Source: Treponema sp.
Lineage (GTDB): Bacteria > Spirochaetota > Spirochaetia > Treponematales > Treponemataceae
Length of the DNA stretch: 32,077 bases
Direction of reading: 5' to 3'
NCBI GenBank assembly: GCA_017551705.1
Contig: JAFZLA010000056.1
Location: 1 to 32,077, forward strand
A model generated the notes under the pieces. That model was not told the origin of the DNA. It saw nothing but the letters and a program-made list of their open reading frames with translations, and did not search any database. Below, one piece after another: positions 7,002 to 15,687 of the stretch. The position numbers and the translations under genes are program-made. Numbering within the stretch: the first letter of the stretch is position 1; each line of letters begins with the position of its first letter.

Positions 7002-8492
7002 CTAGAGCGGAGTGTTTCCGTGCTTTTTGCAAACAGTGTCAAAAGCCTTCTTTTCAAGCAAGAACTCCAAGCTTGAGGCCACGCGCGCGCGGGTCTCTTT
7101 GGGCTCGATGACTTCGCTTACGTAGCCGCGCTTGGCCGCGATTTTTGGAGTCATGATTTCGTTCTTGTATTCCTCGCTCTTTTGGGCAACTTCTTGCGCC
7201 TTTGACGGGTCTGCCAATTCCTTGGCGTACAAAATTCCGATCGCGCCTTCCGCTCCCATTACGGCAATCTCGGCCTTGGGCCAAGCGTATACAAAGTCAG
7301 CGCCCAAGTGCTTTGAGCACATCGCGATGTAGGCTCCGCCGTATGCCTTGCGGGTGATTACGGTGATTTTAGGAACGCTGGCCTCGGAGTAGGCGTAGAT
7401 GACCTTGGCGCCGTGGCGGATGATTCCCTTTTGTTCTTCCTGAGGTCCGGGGATAAAGCCTGGCACGTCGACAAAGGTCAAAAGCGGAATGTTGAACGAG
7501 TCGCAGTAGCGGACATGGCGGGCGATTTTGTCGCTTGCGTCGCAGTCAAGAACGCCGCCGATTCCGCTTGGATTGTTGGCGACGATTCCCACAGTGCGGC
7601 CTTCGACTTTTGCGAAGCCCACCACGCAGTTAATCGCGAATTCCTTTGAAACTTCAAAGAAGCTTTCGTCGTCGGTAACGTCCTCAATCACGCGGCGAAT
7701 GTCGTAGCCGGCGCGCGGATTTTCGGGCAAAATCGTTTCGATGTCCTTTTCTTTTTTGCGCTCGTCAAAGTGGAACTTGGCGGCTTGGACAATTTCGTCT
7801 CCGTAGTAGTGGGGAATGTAGTCAAGCAGTTTGCGAACTTGCTCGTAGCATTCCTTTTCGTCGGCGGCCCTAAAATGGGCGACGCCTGATTTTTGCGAGT
7901 GGATGGCCGCTCCGCCCAAATCCTCGGCGCTGATGTCCATGAACATTACGCTCTTAACGACCTTGGGGCCTGTGATGAAAAGCTGGCTGATTTTGTCAAC
8001 CGCAAAAATAAAGTCGGTCAATCCGGGCGAATAAACTGCGCCGCCCGCGCAAGGGCCGGCAACGATAGAAATCTGCGGAACGCTTCCAGAGGCCCGCACG
8101 TTTTGGTAGAACAAATCGCCGTAGCCGCAAAGAGCGTCAACGCCTTCCTGAATTCTCGCTCCGCCTGAATCGTTGATTCCGATGACAGGGCAGCGCGCCT
8201 TTATGGCAAGGTCGATAATCTCGGCGATTTTCTCTCCGTGCATAAGGCCCAAAGAGCCGCCCTGAACTGTAAAGTCCTGGGCGTAAACTGCGACCTTGCG
8301 GCCGTTGATTTTTCCAAAGCCAGTGATGACTCCGTCGTATGGAATGTCCTTTTTGTCCATGCCAAAGCTTGAGCAGTTGTGGCGGACTCCGGAATAAATT
8401 TCCTTGAACGAGTCTTTGTCGCAAAGGGCGGCGATTCTTTCAATCGCGTGAAGCTTTCCTTTTGCGTGTTGTTTTTCAACATTGTATTCCAT
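7002..8492 (-). CDS. mmdA: Acyl-CoA carboxyltransferase, likely methylmalonyl-CoA decarboxylase alpha subunit
   Basis: A 496-residue member of the acyl-CoA carboxylase beta / transcarboxylase 12S / MmdA family, moving CO2 between an acyl-CoA (probably methylmalonyl-CoA) and protein-bound biotin. Two crotonase-like halves are visible. The first has GGARIQEGVDAL and GPCAGGAVYSPGLTDF; the second has NNPSGIGGVLDCDASDK, TFVDVPGFIPG and a GGAYIAMCSK oxyanion segment. It ends in KKHGNTPL, close to MmdA tails. It is divergent from oadG-oadA-oadB, sharing a 136-bp promoter region with a perfect TTGACA. It lacks its own biotin carrier, so OadA could supply biotin. Decarboxylase, transcarboxylase or propionyl-CoA carboxylase roles cannot be separated by sequence alone; the neighbouring decarboxylase subunits favour the first two. 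Confidence 0.9.
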   Translation of the reverse strand: MEYNVEKQHAKGKLHAIERIAALCDKDSFKEIYSGVRHNCSSFGMDKKDIPYDGVITGFGKINGRKVAVYAQDFTVQGGSLGLMHGEKIAEIIDLAIKARCPVIGINDSGGARIQEGVDALCGYGDLFYQNVRASGSVPQISIVAGPCAGGAVYSPGLTDFIFAVDKISQLFITGPKVVKSVMFMDISAEDLGGAAIHSQKSGVAHFRAADEKECYEQVRKLLDYIPHYYGDEIVQAAKFHFDERKKEKDIETILPENPRAGYDIRRVIEDVTDDESFFEVSKEFAINCVVGFAKVEGRTVGIVANNPSGIGGVLDCDASDKIARHVRYCDSFNIPLLTFVDVPGFIPGPQEEQKGIIRHGAKVIYAYSEASVPKITVITRKAYGGAYIAMCSKHLGADFVYAWPKAEIAVMGAEGAIGILYAKELADPSKAQEVAQKSEEYKNEIMTPKIAAKRGYVSEVIEPKETRARVASSLEFLLEKKAFDTVCKKHGNTPL

Positions 8493-8520
8493 AAAAACCT
8501 CTGGAAAATTGATATGTTTT

Positions 8521-8550
8521 ATATTATGACAAAATCTGTAAAAATGTCAA
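8521..8550 (-). promoter_or_regulatory. mmdA promoter
   Basis: On the minus strand: perfect TTGACA (8550-8545) followed by CATAAT at 16 bp (8528-8523) or TAATAT at 18 bp (8526-8521). The leader is about 22-24 nt and carries CAGAGG ahead of the ATG. Confidence 0.65.
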
Positions 8551-8563
8551 GAGCGTTTTGCTA

Positions 8564-8592
8564 TTGAAAAAGATTTTAAATTCCATTAAAAT
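8564..8592 (+). promoter_or_regulatory. Promoter of the oadG-oadA-oadB operon
   Basis: TTGAAA (8564-8569), 17 bp, TAAAAT (8587-8592). Start near 8599 would leave about 30 nt before oadG, including a GGGGGAA ribosome site. It lies back to back with the mmdA promoter, so one regulator bound here could control both directions. Confidence 0.6.
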
Positions 8593-8628
8593 CAATCCGA
8601 CAAATTTTTCGATTTTTTTGGGGGAATT

Positions 8629-8886
8629 ATGAACGTTGAGCAAATGCTCGGCCAAAGCGGCGTTCTTACGCTTTTAGGCATGGGCGTAGTCTTTAGTTTT
8701 TTAATCATCATGATTGTGTGCATGTACGCCTTGCACGCGATTCTTCACGCGCTAAAGTTGGACAAGGACGCGCCCAAGCAGGCGTCAGCCTCCGCTCCCG
8801 CAGCGCCCGCCGCTTCCGCCGTTGACCAAAAGGCGGTTGTCGCCGCCATCGCCGCGGCTCTTAAAGCAAAGGGCGACCTCAAATAG
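8629..8886 (+). CDS. oadG: Sodium-pump decarboxylase gamma subunit (OadG-like)
   Basis: An 85-residue protein with one hydrophobic segment (about 13-35) and an Ala/Pro/Lys-rich cytoplasmic tail, the shape of OadG/MmdD small subunits that anchor the carboxyltransferase subunit to the membrane beta subunit. The sequence is poorly conserved across this family, so identification relies on topology, length and position immediately before oadA. The C-terminal stretch VAAIAAALKAKGD resembles the tails of related gamma subunits. It is preceded by GGGGGAA and the operon promoter; oadA begins 31 bp after its stop. Confidence 0.82.
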   Translation: MNVEQMLGQSGVLTLLGMGVVFSFLIIMIVCMYALHAILHALKLDKDAPKQASASAPAAPAASAVDQKAVVAAIAAALKAKGDLK

Positions 8887-8917
8887 AATAAAATAGCTGA
8901 CATATAAGGAGAACAAT

Positions 8918-11002
8918 ATGGCTAAGAAAATACAGATTTCAGAACTTGCTATCCGCGACGCTCACCAGTCGCTCCACGCAACCCGCATGACGACAGCGGA
9001 CATGCTTCCGATTTGCGACAAGCTCAACAAAATCGGCTACTGGGCCGTTGAAGGTTGGGGCGGAGCCACCTACGATTCCTGCATCCGCTTTTTGAACGAA
9101 GACCCCTGGGACCGCCTTAAGAAGCTGCACGCCGCGATGCCCGACACAAAGATCATGATGCTTTTGCGCGCGCAAAACCTTTTGGGCTACCGCCACTACG
9201 CCGACGACGTTGTCGAAAAGTTCGTCGAGACTGCCGCCAAAAACGGAATCGACGTGTTCCGCATTTTTGACGCTTGCAACGACCCCCGCAACATGGAGTG
9301 CGCCACAAAGGCCGCCAAAAAAACCGGAAAGCACGTTCAGATGGCCATTTCTTACGCCGTCACTCCCTTCCACACAATCGAAAAATACGCCGAGCTTGCA
9401 AAGACATACGCCGACTTTGGCGCCGACTCAATCTGCATCAAGGACATGTCGGGTCTTCTAAAGCCTTACGCCGCCTACGACTTGGTCAAGGCCATCAAGG
9501 CCAAGGTTGACCTTCCTGTCGAAATCCACACCCACGCCACAACAGGACTTTCTGTGGCCACTTTGCTCAAGGGAGCGGAAGCCGGCGCCGACGTTTTGGA
9601 CACGGCGATTTCTTCTATGTCAATGGGAACAAGCCACTCTCCGACAGAAACAATCGTAGAGATGCTCAAGGGAACCGAGCTCGACACAGGCTTGGACACA
9701 AAAGCCTTGCTCGAAATCTCAGCCTACTTCCGCGAAGTCCGCAAGCACTACGCTTCGCTTGAATCTTCGTTCCTCGGAGCGGACACCCGCATTTTGCTTT
9801 CTCAGGTTCCGGGCGGAATGCTCTCAAACTTGGAAAGCCAGCTCAAGCAGCAGAACGCCGCCGACAAGATGGACCAAGTTTTGGAGGAACTCCCCAAGGT
9901 TCACAAGGACGCCGGCTACGTTCCGCTTGTAACTCCGACATCTCAAATCGTAGGAACGCAGGCCGTCATGAACGTTTTGATGGGCCGCTACAAGACGATG
10001 ACACAAGACTTCCGCAACCTCATCACAGGCCGCTTTGGAAAGCTTCCCACGGACGCCAACCCCGAGTTGGTTCAAAAGGCGCTTGAGCAGAACGGCATGG
10101 ACAAAGTTATGACTTGCCGCCCCGCCGACGAGATTCCGCCGGAGTGGGACAAAATGATGGAAGAGTCCAAGAAGAACGGCGGAAACGGTTCCGTCGAAGA
10201 CGCGCTCACATACGCGATGTTCCCCAACGTCGCTCCCAAGTTCTTCAAAGAGCGCTCTAAGGGCCCGGTCGACGCGGAGACCGCTTTTGGAAAGAAGGAA
10301 GCTCCCGCCGCGGCTGCCGCTCCTTCAAACGGACCTTGGACAGTGACTGTCAACGGAACTCCCTACAACGTTTCAGCCAACGGCTCTTCTGTCACAGTCA
10401 ACGGAACTCCTTACAACGTGACATTCGGCGCCGCGGGATCCACTCCTGCCGCCGCTCCGGCCGCCGCCGCCCCTGTCGTTACAGGAGGCGTTGAAGTAAA
10501 GGCTCCCGTAGCGGGAACATTGCTCCGCCACGTGGCCGCCGCAGGCTCTTCTGTCAAGAAGGGCGACACGGTCATCATGATTGAATCAATGAAGATGGAG
10601 CTTGAAGTAAAGGCTCCCGAAAGCGGAACCATCAACTTTGTCGTCCAGCCCGGAACTCAAATCCAGGCCGGCCAAGTTTTGGCAACCTTGGGCGGTGTCG
10701 CCGTCGCGGCTCCTGCTCCAGCTCCCGCGCCTACACAAAATGCCGCCGGAATTGCGCCAGCAATTCCGGTAAGTAACGGCGGAGCCGTTACGGGAAAGCC
10801 GGTCAACGCTCCTGTAGCGGGAACTTTGCTTAAGTACGCCGTCGCCGAAGGCAGCGCCGTAAAAGCCGACACGACGATTATCATCGTCGAGTCTATGAAG
10901 ATGGAATTGGAAATCAAGGCTGGCAACGCCGGAAGCGTCCATTTCCTTGCGGCCACAGGAAGCCAGATTTCCGCAGGCCAGGCCATCGCCGAGATAAAGT
11001 AG
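8918..11002 (+). CDS. oadA: Oxaloacetate decarboxylase alpha subunit with two biotinyl domains
   Basis: Carboxyltransferase subunit that transfers CO2 from oxaloacetate to biotin. The N-terminal TIM barrel (about 5-270) has RDAHQSLHATR (Asp14 onward), the active-site lysine in KDMSG (Lys175) and the metal histidines HTH (204, 206). The conserved PYC_OADA region follows to about residue 460. A short linker contains a repeated VNGTPYNV. Two complete biotinyl domains then occur in tandem, each with ESMKMELE: biotin lysines Lys559 and Lys661, 102 residues apart. Usual OadA has one such domain and about 590-600 residues; this one has 694. The start has AAGGAGA. It lies between oadG and oadB; the oadB start is 10 bp after its stop. 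The second biotin could serve MmdA, encoded divergently. Confidence 0.95.
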   Translation: MAKKIQISELAIRDAHQSLHATRMTTADMLPICDKLNKIGYWAVEGWGGATYDSCIRFLNEDPWDRLKKLHAAMPDTKIMMLLRAQNLLGYRHYADDVVEKFVETAAKNGIDVFRIFDACNDPRNMECATKAAKKTGKHVQMAISYAVTPFHTIEKYAELAKTYADFGADSICIKDMSGLLKPYAAYDLVKAIKAKVDLPVEIHTHATTGLSVATLLKGAEAGADVLDTAISSMSMGTSHSPTETIVEMLKGTELDTGLDTKALLEISAYFREVRKHYASLESSFLGADTRILLSQVPGGMLSNLESQLKQQNAADKMDQVLEELPKVHKDAGYVPLVTPTSQIVGTQAVMNVLMGRYKTMTQDFRNLITGRFGKLPTDANPELVQKALEQNGMDKVMTCRPADEIPPEWDKMMEESKKNGGNGSVEDALTYAMFPNVAPKFFKERSKGPVDAETAFGKKEAPAAAAAPSNGPWTVTVNGTPYNVSANGSSVTVNGTPYNVTFGAAGSTPAAAPAAAAPVVTGGVEVKAPVAGTLLRHVAAAGSSVKKGDTVIMIESMKMELEVKAPESGTINFVVQPGTQIQAGQVLATLGGVAVAAPAPAPAPTQNAAGIAPAIPVSNGGAVTGKPVNAPVAGTLLKYAVAEGSAVKADTTIIIVESMKMELEIKAGNAGSVHFLAATGSQISAGQAIAEIK

Positions 11003-11011
11003 GGTAGCAAA

Positions 11012-12451
11012 ATGGAAATGACTCGCAACAAAGCTCAAATTATAAAGGCCACCTTCGCCATAATGTTTGTGGCGATGGCCGTCTCCTTCTTTGTCAAGCC
11101 TGTCGTCAAGGCCCAAAGCGAAGGAGCGGCGACATCCTCATACCAGACAGGAACTGGCCTCAAGCGCATCATAAAAGGTTCCGAAAACGTTCCCAACATT
11201 TCGGTCAACGCCTTTTTGATGAACATTTGGAAGAACACTGGCATTTACAAAATCATCCACACGCCCACAGCCGCGGAAGTCGCCGCCGAAAAAGCGGAGA
11301 AGGCCGCCGAGCTTAAGGCCGAGGCCGCCGATCCTTTTGCCGACGTGATTGTTCCCGGCTGGCAAAAGCTCTTTATGATCGCGATCGGATTCCTCATCGT
11401 GTATTTGGCGGTCGGAAAAGGCTTTGAGCCGCTTTTGCTCATACCGATCGGATTTGGAACTATCTTGGTCAACATTCCTGGAGCGGGAATGGGAGAGGCG
11501 CCGCACGGAATGCTCCACATAATTTACAGCGCCGGCGTAGGAAACGAATTTTTCCCGATGCTGATTTTTATGGGAATCGGCGCGATGACCGACTTTGGAC
11601 CGCTTATCGCAAACCCAAAGATGGCTCTTCTTGGAGGCGCGGCGCAGTTTGGCGTTTTCTTCACCTTGTTCGGCGTAGCCCTTATGAACATGATTCCTGG
11701 AATCAACGTTGACTACAACATGATGGAAGCGTCTGCCATCGCCATTATCGGCGGCGCCGACGGCCCGACCAGCATTTACGTTTCAGGAAAACTGGCGCCC
11801 CACATGATGGCTGTAATCGCCGTCGCGGCCTATTCTTACATGGCTCTTGTTCCTATGATTCAGCCTCCAATCATGAAGGCTTTGACAACCGAAAAAGAGC
11901 GCAAGATAAAGATGGAGCAGCAGCGACCCGTCAGCAAGACAGAAAAAGTTTTGTTCCCGATGATGCTTTTGATTATCACAATCTTGCTTTTGCCGCCGGC
12001 CGCTCCCCTTATCGGAATGTTGGCCTTTGGCAACTTTGTCAAGCAGTGCGGAGTTGTCGAGAGACTTAGCAAGACAATGGAAAACGAATTGATGAACATC
12101 GTTTCGATTTTGCTTTCGCTTGGAGTAGGAAGCCAAATGACTCCCGAAAAAATCATCAACTCAAAGTCAATCGGAATCATCATTTTGGGCTTGGTCGCCT
12201 TCTGCGTGGCCACAGCCGGCGGACTTGTCATGGCCAAAATCATGAACTTGTTCCTCAAAAAGAAAATCAACCCGCTCATCGGTTCGGCAGGCGTTTCCGC
12301 CGTTCCGATGGCCGCGCGCGTTTCAAACAAGGTTGGCTTGGAATACGACCCGTCCAACTTTATCTTGATGCACGCCATGGGACCCAACGTCTCGGGCGTT
12401 ATCGGAACAGCCATCGCGGCGGGCGTCTTTATCGCAACCTATGGCATGTAA
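11012..12451 (+). CDS. oadB: Na+-transporting decarboxylase beta subunit
   Basis: Integral membrane subunit that decarboxylates carboxybiotin and exports Na+. Many hydrophobic segments are seen. Conserved functional motifs are [10 protein letters not shown] (Asp250, matching the essential Asp203 of Klebsiella OadB), [11 protein letters not shown] and [11 protein letters not shown]. At 479 residues it is longer than typical OadB (about 430) because of an N-terminal extension: a first hydrophobic segment, then about 85 residues including an Ala/Glu/Lys-rich charged helix ([19 protein letters not shown]) before the conserved core begins near residue 115. MmdB and OadB cannot be told apart here, and one beta subunit may serve both the oxaloacetate and methylmalonyl-CoA reactions. 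It is cotranscribed with oadA, with a GGGTAG ribosome site. Confidence 0.94.
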   Translation: MEMTRNKAQIIKATFAIMFVAMAVSFFVKPVVKAQSEGAATSSYQTGTGLKRIIKGSENVPNISVNAFLMNIWKNTGIYKIIHTPTAAEVAAEKAEKAAELKAEAADPFADVIVPGWQKLFMIAIGFLIVYLAVGKGFEPLLLIPIGFGTILVNIPGAGMGEAPHGMLHIIYSAGVGNEFFPMLIFMGIGAMTDFGPLIANPKMALLGGAAQFGVFFTLFGVALMNMIPGINVDYNMMEASAIAIIGGADGPTSIYVSGKLAPHMMAVIAVAAYSYMALVPMIQPPIMKALTTEKERKIKMEQQRPVSKTEKVLFPMMLLIITILLLPPAAPLIGMLAFGNFVKQCGVVERLSKTMENELMNIVSILLSLGVGSQMTPEKIINSKSIGIIILGLVAFCVATAGGLVMAKIMNLFLKKKINPLIGSAGVSAVPMAARVSNKVGLEYDPSNFILMHAMGPNVSGVIGTAIAAGVFIATYGM

Positions 12452-12463
12452 GCGGAGGCCCTG

Positions 12464-13330
12464 GTGGACGCCAAGACAGAGATAGAAGGACGAAAGACTT
12501 TTTTCATCGCGCCCGACGTTACCTTTTTGCCAGAATCTTATTTGGGAGAATTTTTGGCAAGAGGCTACGAGGCCTACATAATAAGAGACTTTCGCTTTTA
12601 TCCGATTTACGAGCAAGTTAGGATTATCGTCGAGACTTGCCCGGATTCGATACTTTTCTTTTTTATTGACGCCGACGTTGGCGTCGACTGGGCCAAATTC
12701 ATAAAATACATTCAGACGGAATTTGAAGGCAAGGTTCTTATCGGAGTTCTTTACGCAAAGGGAAGAAGCGCCGAGCAAAAGACCGTCTTGGAAAAATATT
12801 ACTTGTTCGACTTGGGCCTTCAATGCGGTTGCATTGAGCTTGAGTTCAACAAGGAAAAAAACTTTGCCATAATCGACAAAGTAATGTACGCAAATCAAGC
12901 CTGCGGCCGCCGAAAGAACGTGCGCGCCATTTGCGACTCTTCCAGCTCGGCCAACTTTATTTTTCAGGGCGTCGTGGTAAAGGGCCGCGTGTCCGACATT
13001 TCTGTCAGCCATTTTTCATTCATTCCAGACCCCAACTACACATTCCCCGACATTCCGCTTTACACAAAGATTGACGAGGTTACCGTCACCTTCAAGGGCT
13101 TTCGCTTTAAGGTTCCCGCAAGCCTTATGATTCAGCGCGAGTTGGAAGGCGGAAAAATATTGCAAGTATTTGTGATGCTAAAGTCCAACGGCCAGCAAGG
13201 CCTTGACGAGTCCATCGCCGAAAAAGTTCGCGAACGAATTTACATTACAGTCACTGACAAAGTAAAGGAAGTCTTGCTTGAAAAGTGCAAGGCGTGGAAG
13301 CAGGAACACCCGACCGGCGATTCCTTCTAA
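12464..13330 (+). CDS. PilZ-like protein with receiver-like N-terminus
   Basis: A 288-residue soluble protein. The first 110 residues have an alternating alpha/beta pattern (FFIAPDV, then FFFIDADV) like a response-regulator fold, but I see no clear phosphorylation site. The middle (about 145-250) resembles PilZ: an arginine-rich RRKNVR followed after about 30 residues by GRVSDIS. The second c-di-GMP motif, normally D/NxSxxG, has His in place of Gly, so binding may be weakened. GTG is the start, with GGAGG 6 bp upstream. It begins 12 bp after oadB and may be cotranscribed, though a functional link is unlikely. The gene faces a cyclic-nucleotide-binding regulator. A role in c-di-GMP signalling is inferred; function is otherwise unknown. 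Confidence 0.65.
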   Translation: MDAKTEIEGRKTFFIAPDVTFLPESYLGEFLARGYEAYIIRDFRFYPIYEQVRIIVETCPDSILFFFIDADVGVDWAKFIKYIQTEFEGKVLIGVLYAKGRSAEQKTVLEKYYLFDLGLQCGCIELEFNKEKNFAIIDKVMYANQACGRRKNVRAICDSSSSANFIFQGVVVKGRVSDISVSHFSFIPDPNYTFPDIPLYTKIDEVTVTFKGFRFKVPASLMIQRELEGGKILQVFVMLKSNGQQGLDESIAEKVRERIYITVTDKVKEVLLEKCKAWKQEHPTGDSF

Positions 13331-13364
13331 GCGCGTCTTGAGCGTAGCGCGCCTTGACAAGTTG

Positions 13365-14603
13365 CTACTTGCGCTGGACACTCTTGAATTCTACGGTGCG
13401 CCTCATGTCGTTGATGTTGTTTACAATCATGTATGTGTCAAAAGTCTGAAGCTTTCCGCTTGACGAGAACTTGTGGATTTCTTCTTGAACAACTTGCAAG
13501 GGGAGTCCAGACCAGCTGGCCACGTCCTGCTGGGTGACGTTGAAGCGGCGGCTCTTTTCGTTGGGCTTGGCTGTCGGGTTCATTTCGTCGAACATGCAGA
13601 AGGTGTCGGCGATGCGGGCAGTGTTGTCCTTAATTGTCAAAATCTTTAGGCGGCGCTTTTGGTCGTAAATGCGCTTGCAGAAAATCTTTAGAAGCAAAAT
13701 CGCGATTTGCGGGTTGCCTGTGACCAAGACTTCAAAGTTGGCCTTGTTGAATTCCAAGCACTCGACTGGACCGATTGCCATGCACGTGGCGCTTCTGGGC
13801 GAGTTGTCCAAAATCGCCATCTCGCCAAAGAATTCGCCGGGCTTAAGGATGTCAAGGTTTTTCTTTGCGCCGTTAATGCATTTTACAAGCTGGACCTCTC
13901 CGCTTTGAATCAAGTAGAAGGAGTCGCCAGGCTCAAATTCGCAAATGATCACTTGCTCCGGCTCGTACTTTTTTTGGAAGCGCTCAAAGGCCGGAAGCAT
14001 GAACTGCTTAAGCGCGCCTGAATAATTGGCTGTCGCGGCCGCCGCCGTGTCCTGCTTTTTTGAAAGCTTTTCAAAGCGGAGCTTAGAGTCCGCGTAGAGC
14101 TTTGCCACCTGGTCCTTGTCAAAGGCGGTGGGAAAGTGGGTCAAGTATTTGATGCACACGTCGCAGCAGGCGCGGTAGTTTTGGTCGTCATAAAAACTCT
14201 TTGCGACCGAAAGCATTCCGTTTTGCTGGTTGGCGTTGTTGTCGTTTTGCAAGAGCGCCTGCGTCTTTTTGTGAACCTGGCGCAGCTGGCCGGAGAATAC
14301 GCGGAGCATCTTGTATACAACTTGCTTGTTGTTGCTGAAAATGGTTTCGAATTCAGGAACCGTCATTGAGACGGCTACCGCGTCTTGCAAAACTGTCGCG
14401 GTTTCTTCGCGAGGAAAGTGGCCTAGCGCGGACTTTACGCCAAAAAATTCTCCGTTGGACAGCTGCTGGGTTTCTGTAGTTCCTGTGTCGGGGTCGGTCG
14501 ATGTCAGAATGACCACGCCTTTTTGGAGAATGAATATTCTTTCGTCCTTGTCATTTTCAAAGTAAATGATGGAGCCTTTATTGTATTGGACTGCCTTGGG
14601 CAT
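13365..14603 (-). CDS. Tandem cyclic-nucleotide-binding (Crp/Fnr-type) protein
   Basis: A 412-residue protein with two cNMP-binding domains. The first (about 15-110) has a degenerate phosphate cassette, FFGVKSALGHFPREETA, where the usual Glu after FG is Val. A helical linker of about 90 residues follows. The second (about 205-310) has a canonical cassette, FFGEMAILDNSPRSAT, so it probably binds a cyclic nucleotide. The C-terminus (about 330-410) looks like a Crp-type winged helix: DVASWSGLPLQVVQEEIHKF. It is probably a ligand-responsive transcription regulator; its ligand and targets are unknown. An AT-rich region upstream holds TATAAT-like sequences on the minus strand, and GAGGA precedes the start. 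Confidence 0.85.
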   Translation of the reverse strand: MPKAVQYNKGSIIYFENDKDERIFILQKGVVILTSTDPDTGTTETQQLSNGEFFGVKSALGHFPREETATVLQDAVAVSMTVPEFETIFSNNKQVVYKMLRVFSGQLRQVHKKTQALLQNDNNANQQNGMLSVAKSFYDDQNYRACCDVCIKYLTHFPTAFDKDQVAKLYADSKLRFEKLSKKQDTAAAATANYSGALKQFMLPAFERFQKKYEPEQVIICEFEPGDSFYLIQSGEVQLVKCINGAKKNLDILKPGEFFGEMAILDNSPRSATCMAIGPVECLEFNKANFEVLVTGNPQIAILLLKIFCKRIYDQKRRLKILTIKDNTARIADTFCMFDEMNPTAKPNEKSRRFNVTQQDVASWSGLPLQVVQEEIHKFSSSGKLQTFDTYMIVNNINDMRRTVEFKSVQRK

Positions 14604-14721
14604 TTTTTCCTCGTCCTATTTTGTTATAATCAAGGTTTAATTTATAAGATTATAGCGCATTTTCAAAAAAAAATCTACAATTTTTTACAAAAATCTCTAA
14701 AATAATTGCGCGCCGCCGCTC

Positions 14722-14751
14722 TTGCGGCCAAGCCGCTTCTTGCGCTATAGT
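14722..14751 (+). promoter_or_regulatory. Promoter of the PHP gene, leaderless type
   Basis: TTGCGG (14722-14727), 18 bp, TATAGT (14746-14751), then AAAAAC and the ATG at 14758. There is no Shine-Dalgarno. The rest of the 154-bp divergent gap (14604-14721) is AT-rich with several TATAAT-like minus-strand sequences and no ORF. Confidence 0.6.
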
Positions 14752-14757
14752 AAAAAC

Positions 14758-15609
14758 ATGGTCGACTTGCACACCCATTCCACAGCCTCCGACGGTGAAA
14801 AAAGCCCTTCCCAATTGGTTTTATGCGCCAAGGAAAGCGGCCTTTCGGTCCTGGCCTTGACCGACCACGACACGCTTGACGGCTTGGAGGAGGCTCAAAA
14901 GGCGGCCAAAGAGGCCGGCCTTGTTTTTGTTCCTGGGATTGAGTTGAACATACAATGGCCCACGGGCGAATTCCACCTTTTGGGGCTGGGATTTAAGGAA
15001 GTCTCGGCCTCGATGAAGGCCTTGCTTAAAAAGCTCAAGAACAACCGCATCGAGCGCAACAAAAAAATCCTTGCCGCCCTGGAAAACGACGGCCTGCAAG
15101 TCAATTACGACGAATTTGCCCGCTCTCAAACCGCCTTTCACGCCGAGGAGTCCTTGGGCCGCCCCCATATAGCCGCCTACATGGTTCAAAAAGGCCTTGT
15201 CAAGAACCGGCAAAAGGCCTTTGACAAGTATCTTTCAAAAGGAACGCCGTTTTTTGTTGACTTTGAGGGGGCCGATTTGGAGGAGGCGGTCAAGGCTGTC
15301 TTGGACTCGGGCGGCCTTCCTGTTTTGGCCCATCCGCTTTCGCTGTACGTGGGCTGGGGGAAAATTCAGGGCGTTTTGGAAGGAATAAGGCAAAAGGGCG
15401 TTTTAGGCCTTGAGGCCTGGCATCCGGGCGCCAAAGAAAACGACTGCCGCCGCCTTGAAAAAATGGCCCGCGAAATGGGCTTTTTTGTCACGGCCGGAAG
15501 CGACTATCACGGCCCCAATGTCCGCGGCGACCGCAAGCTTGGCAAAACCGCCGGCGGCTATAAAATCGACGACCGCTATTATTTTGAGGAGCTTTTGCCC
15601 CGCCTTTAG
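14758..15609 (+). CDS. PHP-domain phosphoesterase
   Basis: A 283-residue protein of the polymerase and histidinol phosphatase (PHP) superfamily, closest in motif layout to the YciV / 3',5'-nucleoside-bisphosphate phosphatase (RNase AM) group. Metal ligands are in HTHSTASDG (N-terminus), LTDHDTLDG, the Glu of GIELN, the GRPHIA histidine, AHPLS and the C-terminal GSDYHGP. All expected motifs are present, so it should be an active metal-dependent phosphatase or nuclease. I place the start at ATG 14758, which gives MVDLHTHS at the very N-terminus as in relatives; the upstream in-frame sequence lies in the promoter. The substrate is not determined by sequence. Confidence 0.9.
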   Translation: MVDLHTHSTASDGEKSPSQLVLCAKESGLSVLALTDHDTLDGLEEAQKAAKEAGLVFVPGIELNIQWPTGEFHLLGLGFKEVSASMKALLKKLKNNRIERNKKILAALENDGLQVNYDEFARSQTAFHAEESLGRPHIAAYMVQKGLVKNRQKAFDKYLSKGTPFFVDFEGADLEEAVKAVLDSGGLPVLAHPLSLYVGWGKIQGVLEGIRQKGVLGLEAWHPGAKENDCRRLEKMAREMGFFVTAGSDYHGPNVRGDRKLGKTAGGYKIDDRYYFEELLPRL

Positions 15610-15687
15610 ACGAATTTTTGCAAAAAATCGCAAAATTTTCGTTTTTTTTCCAAAAATATTCAAAACTCTTTAAAAAAATTTCTACCT

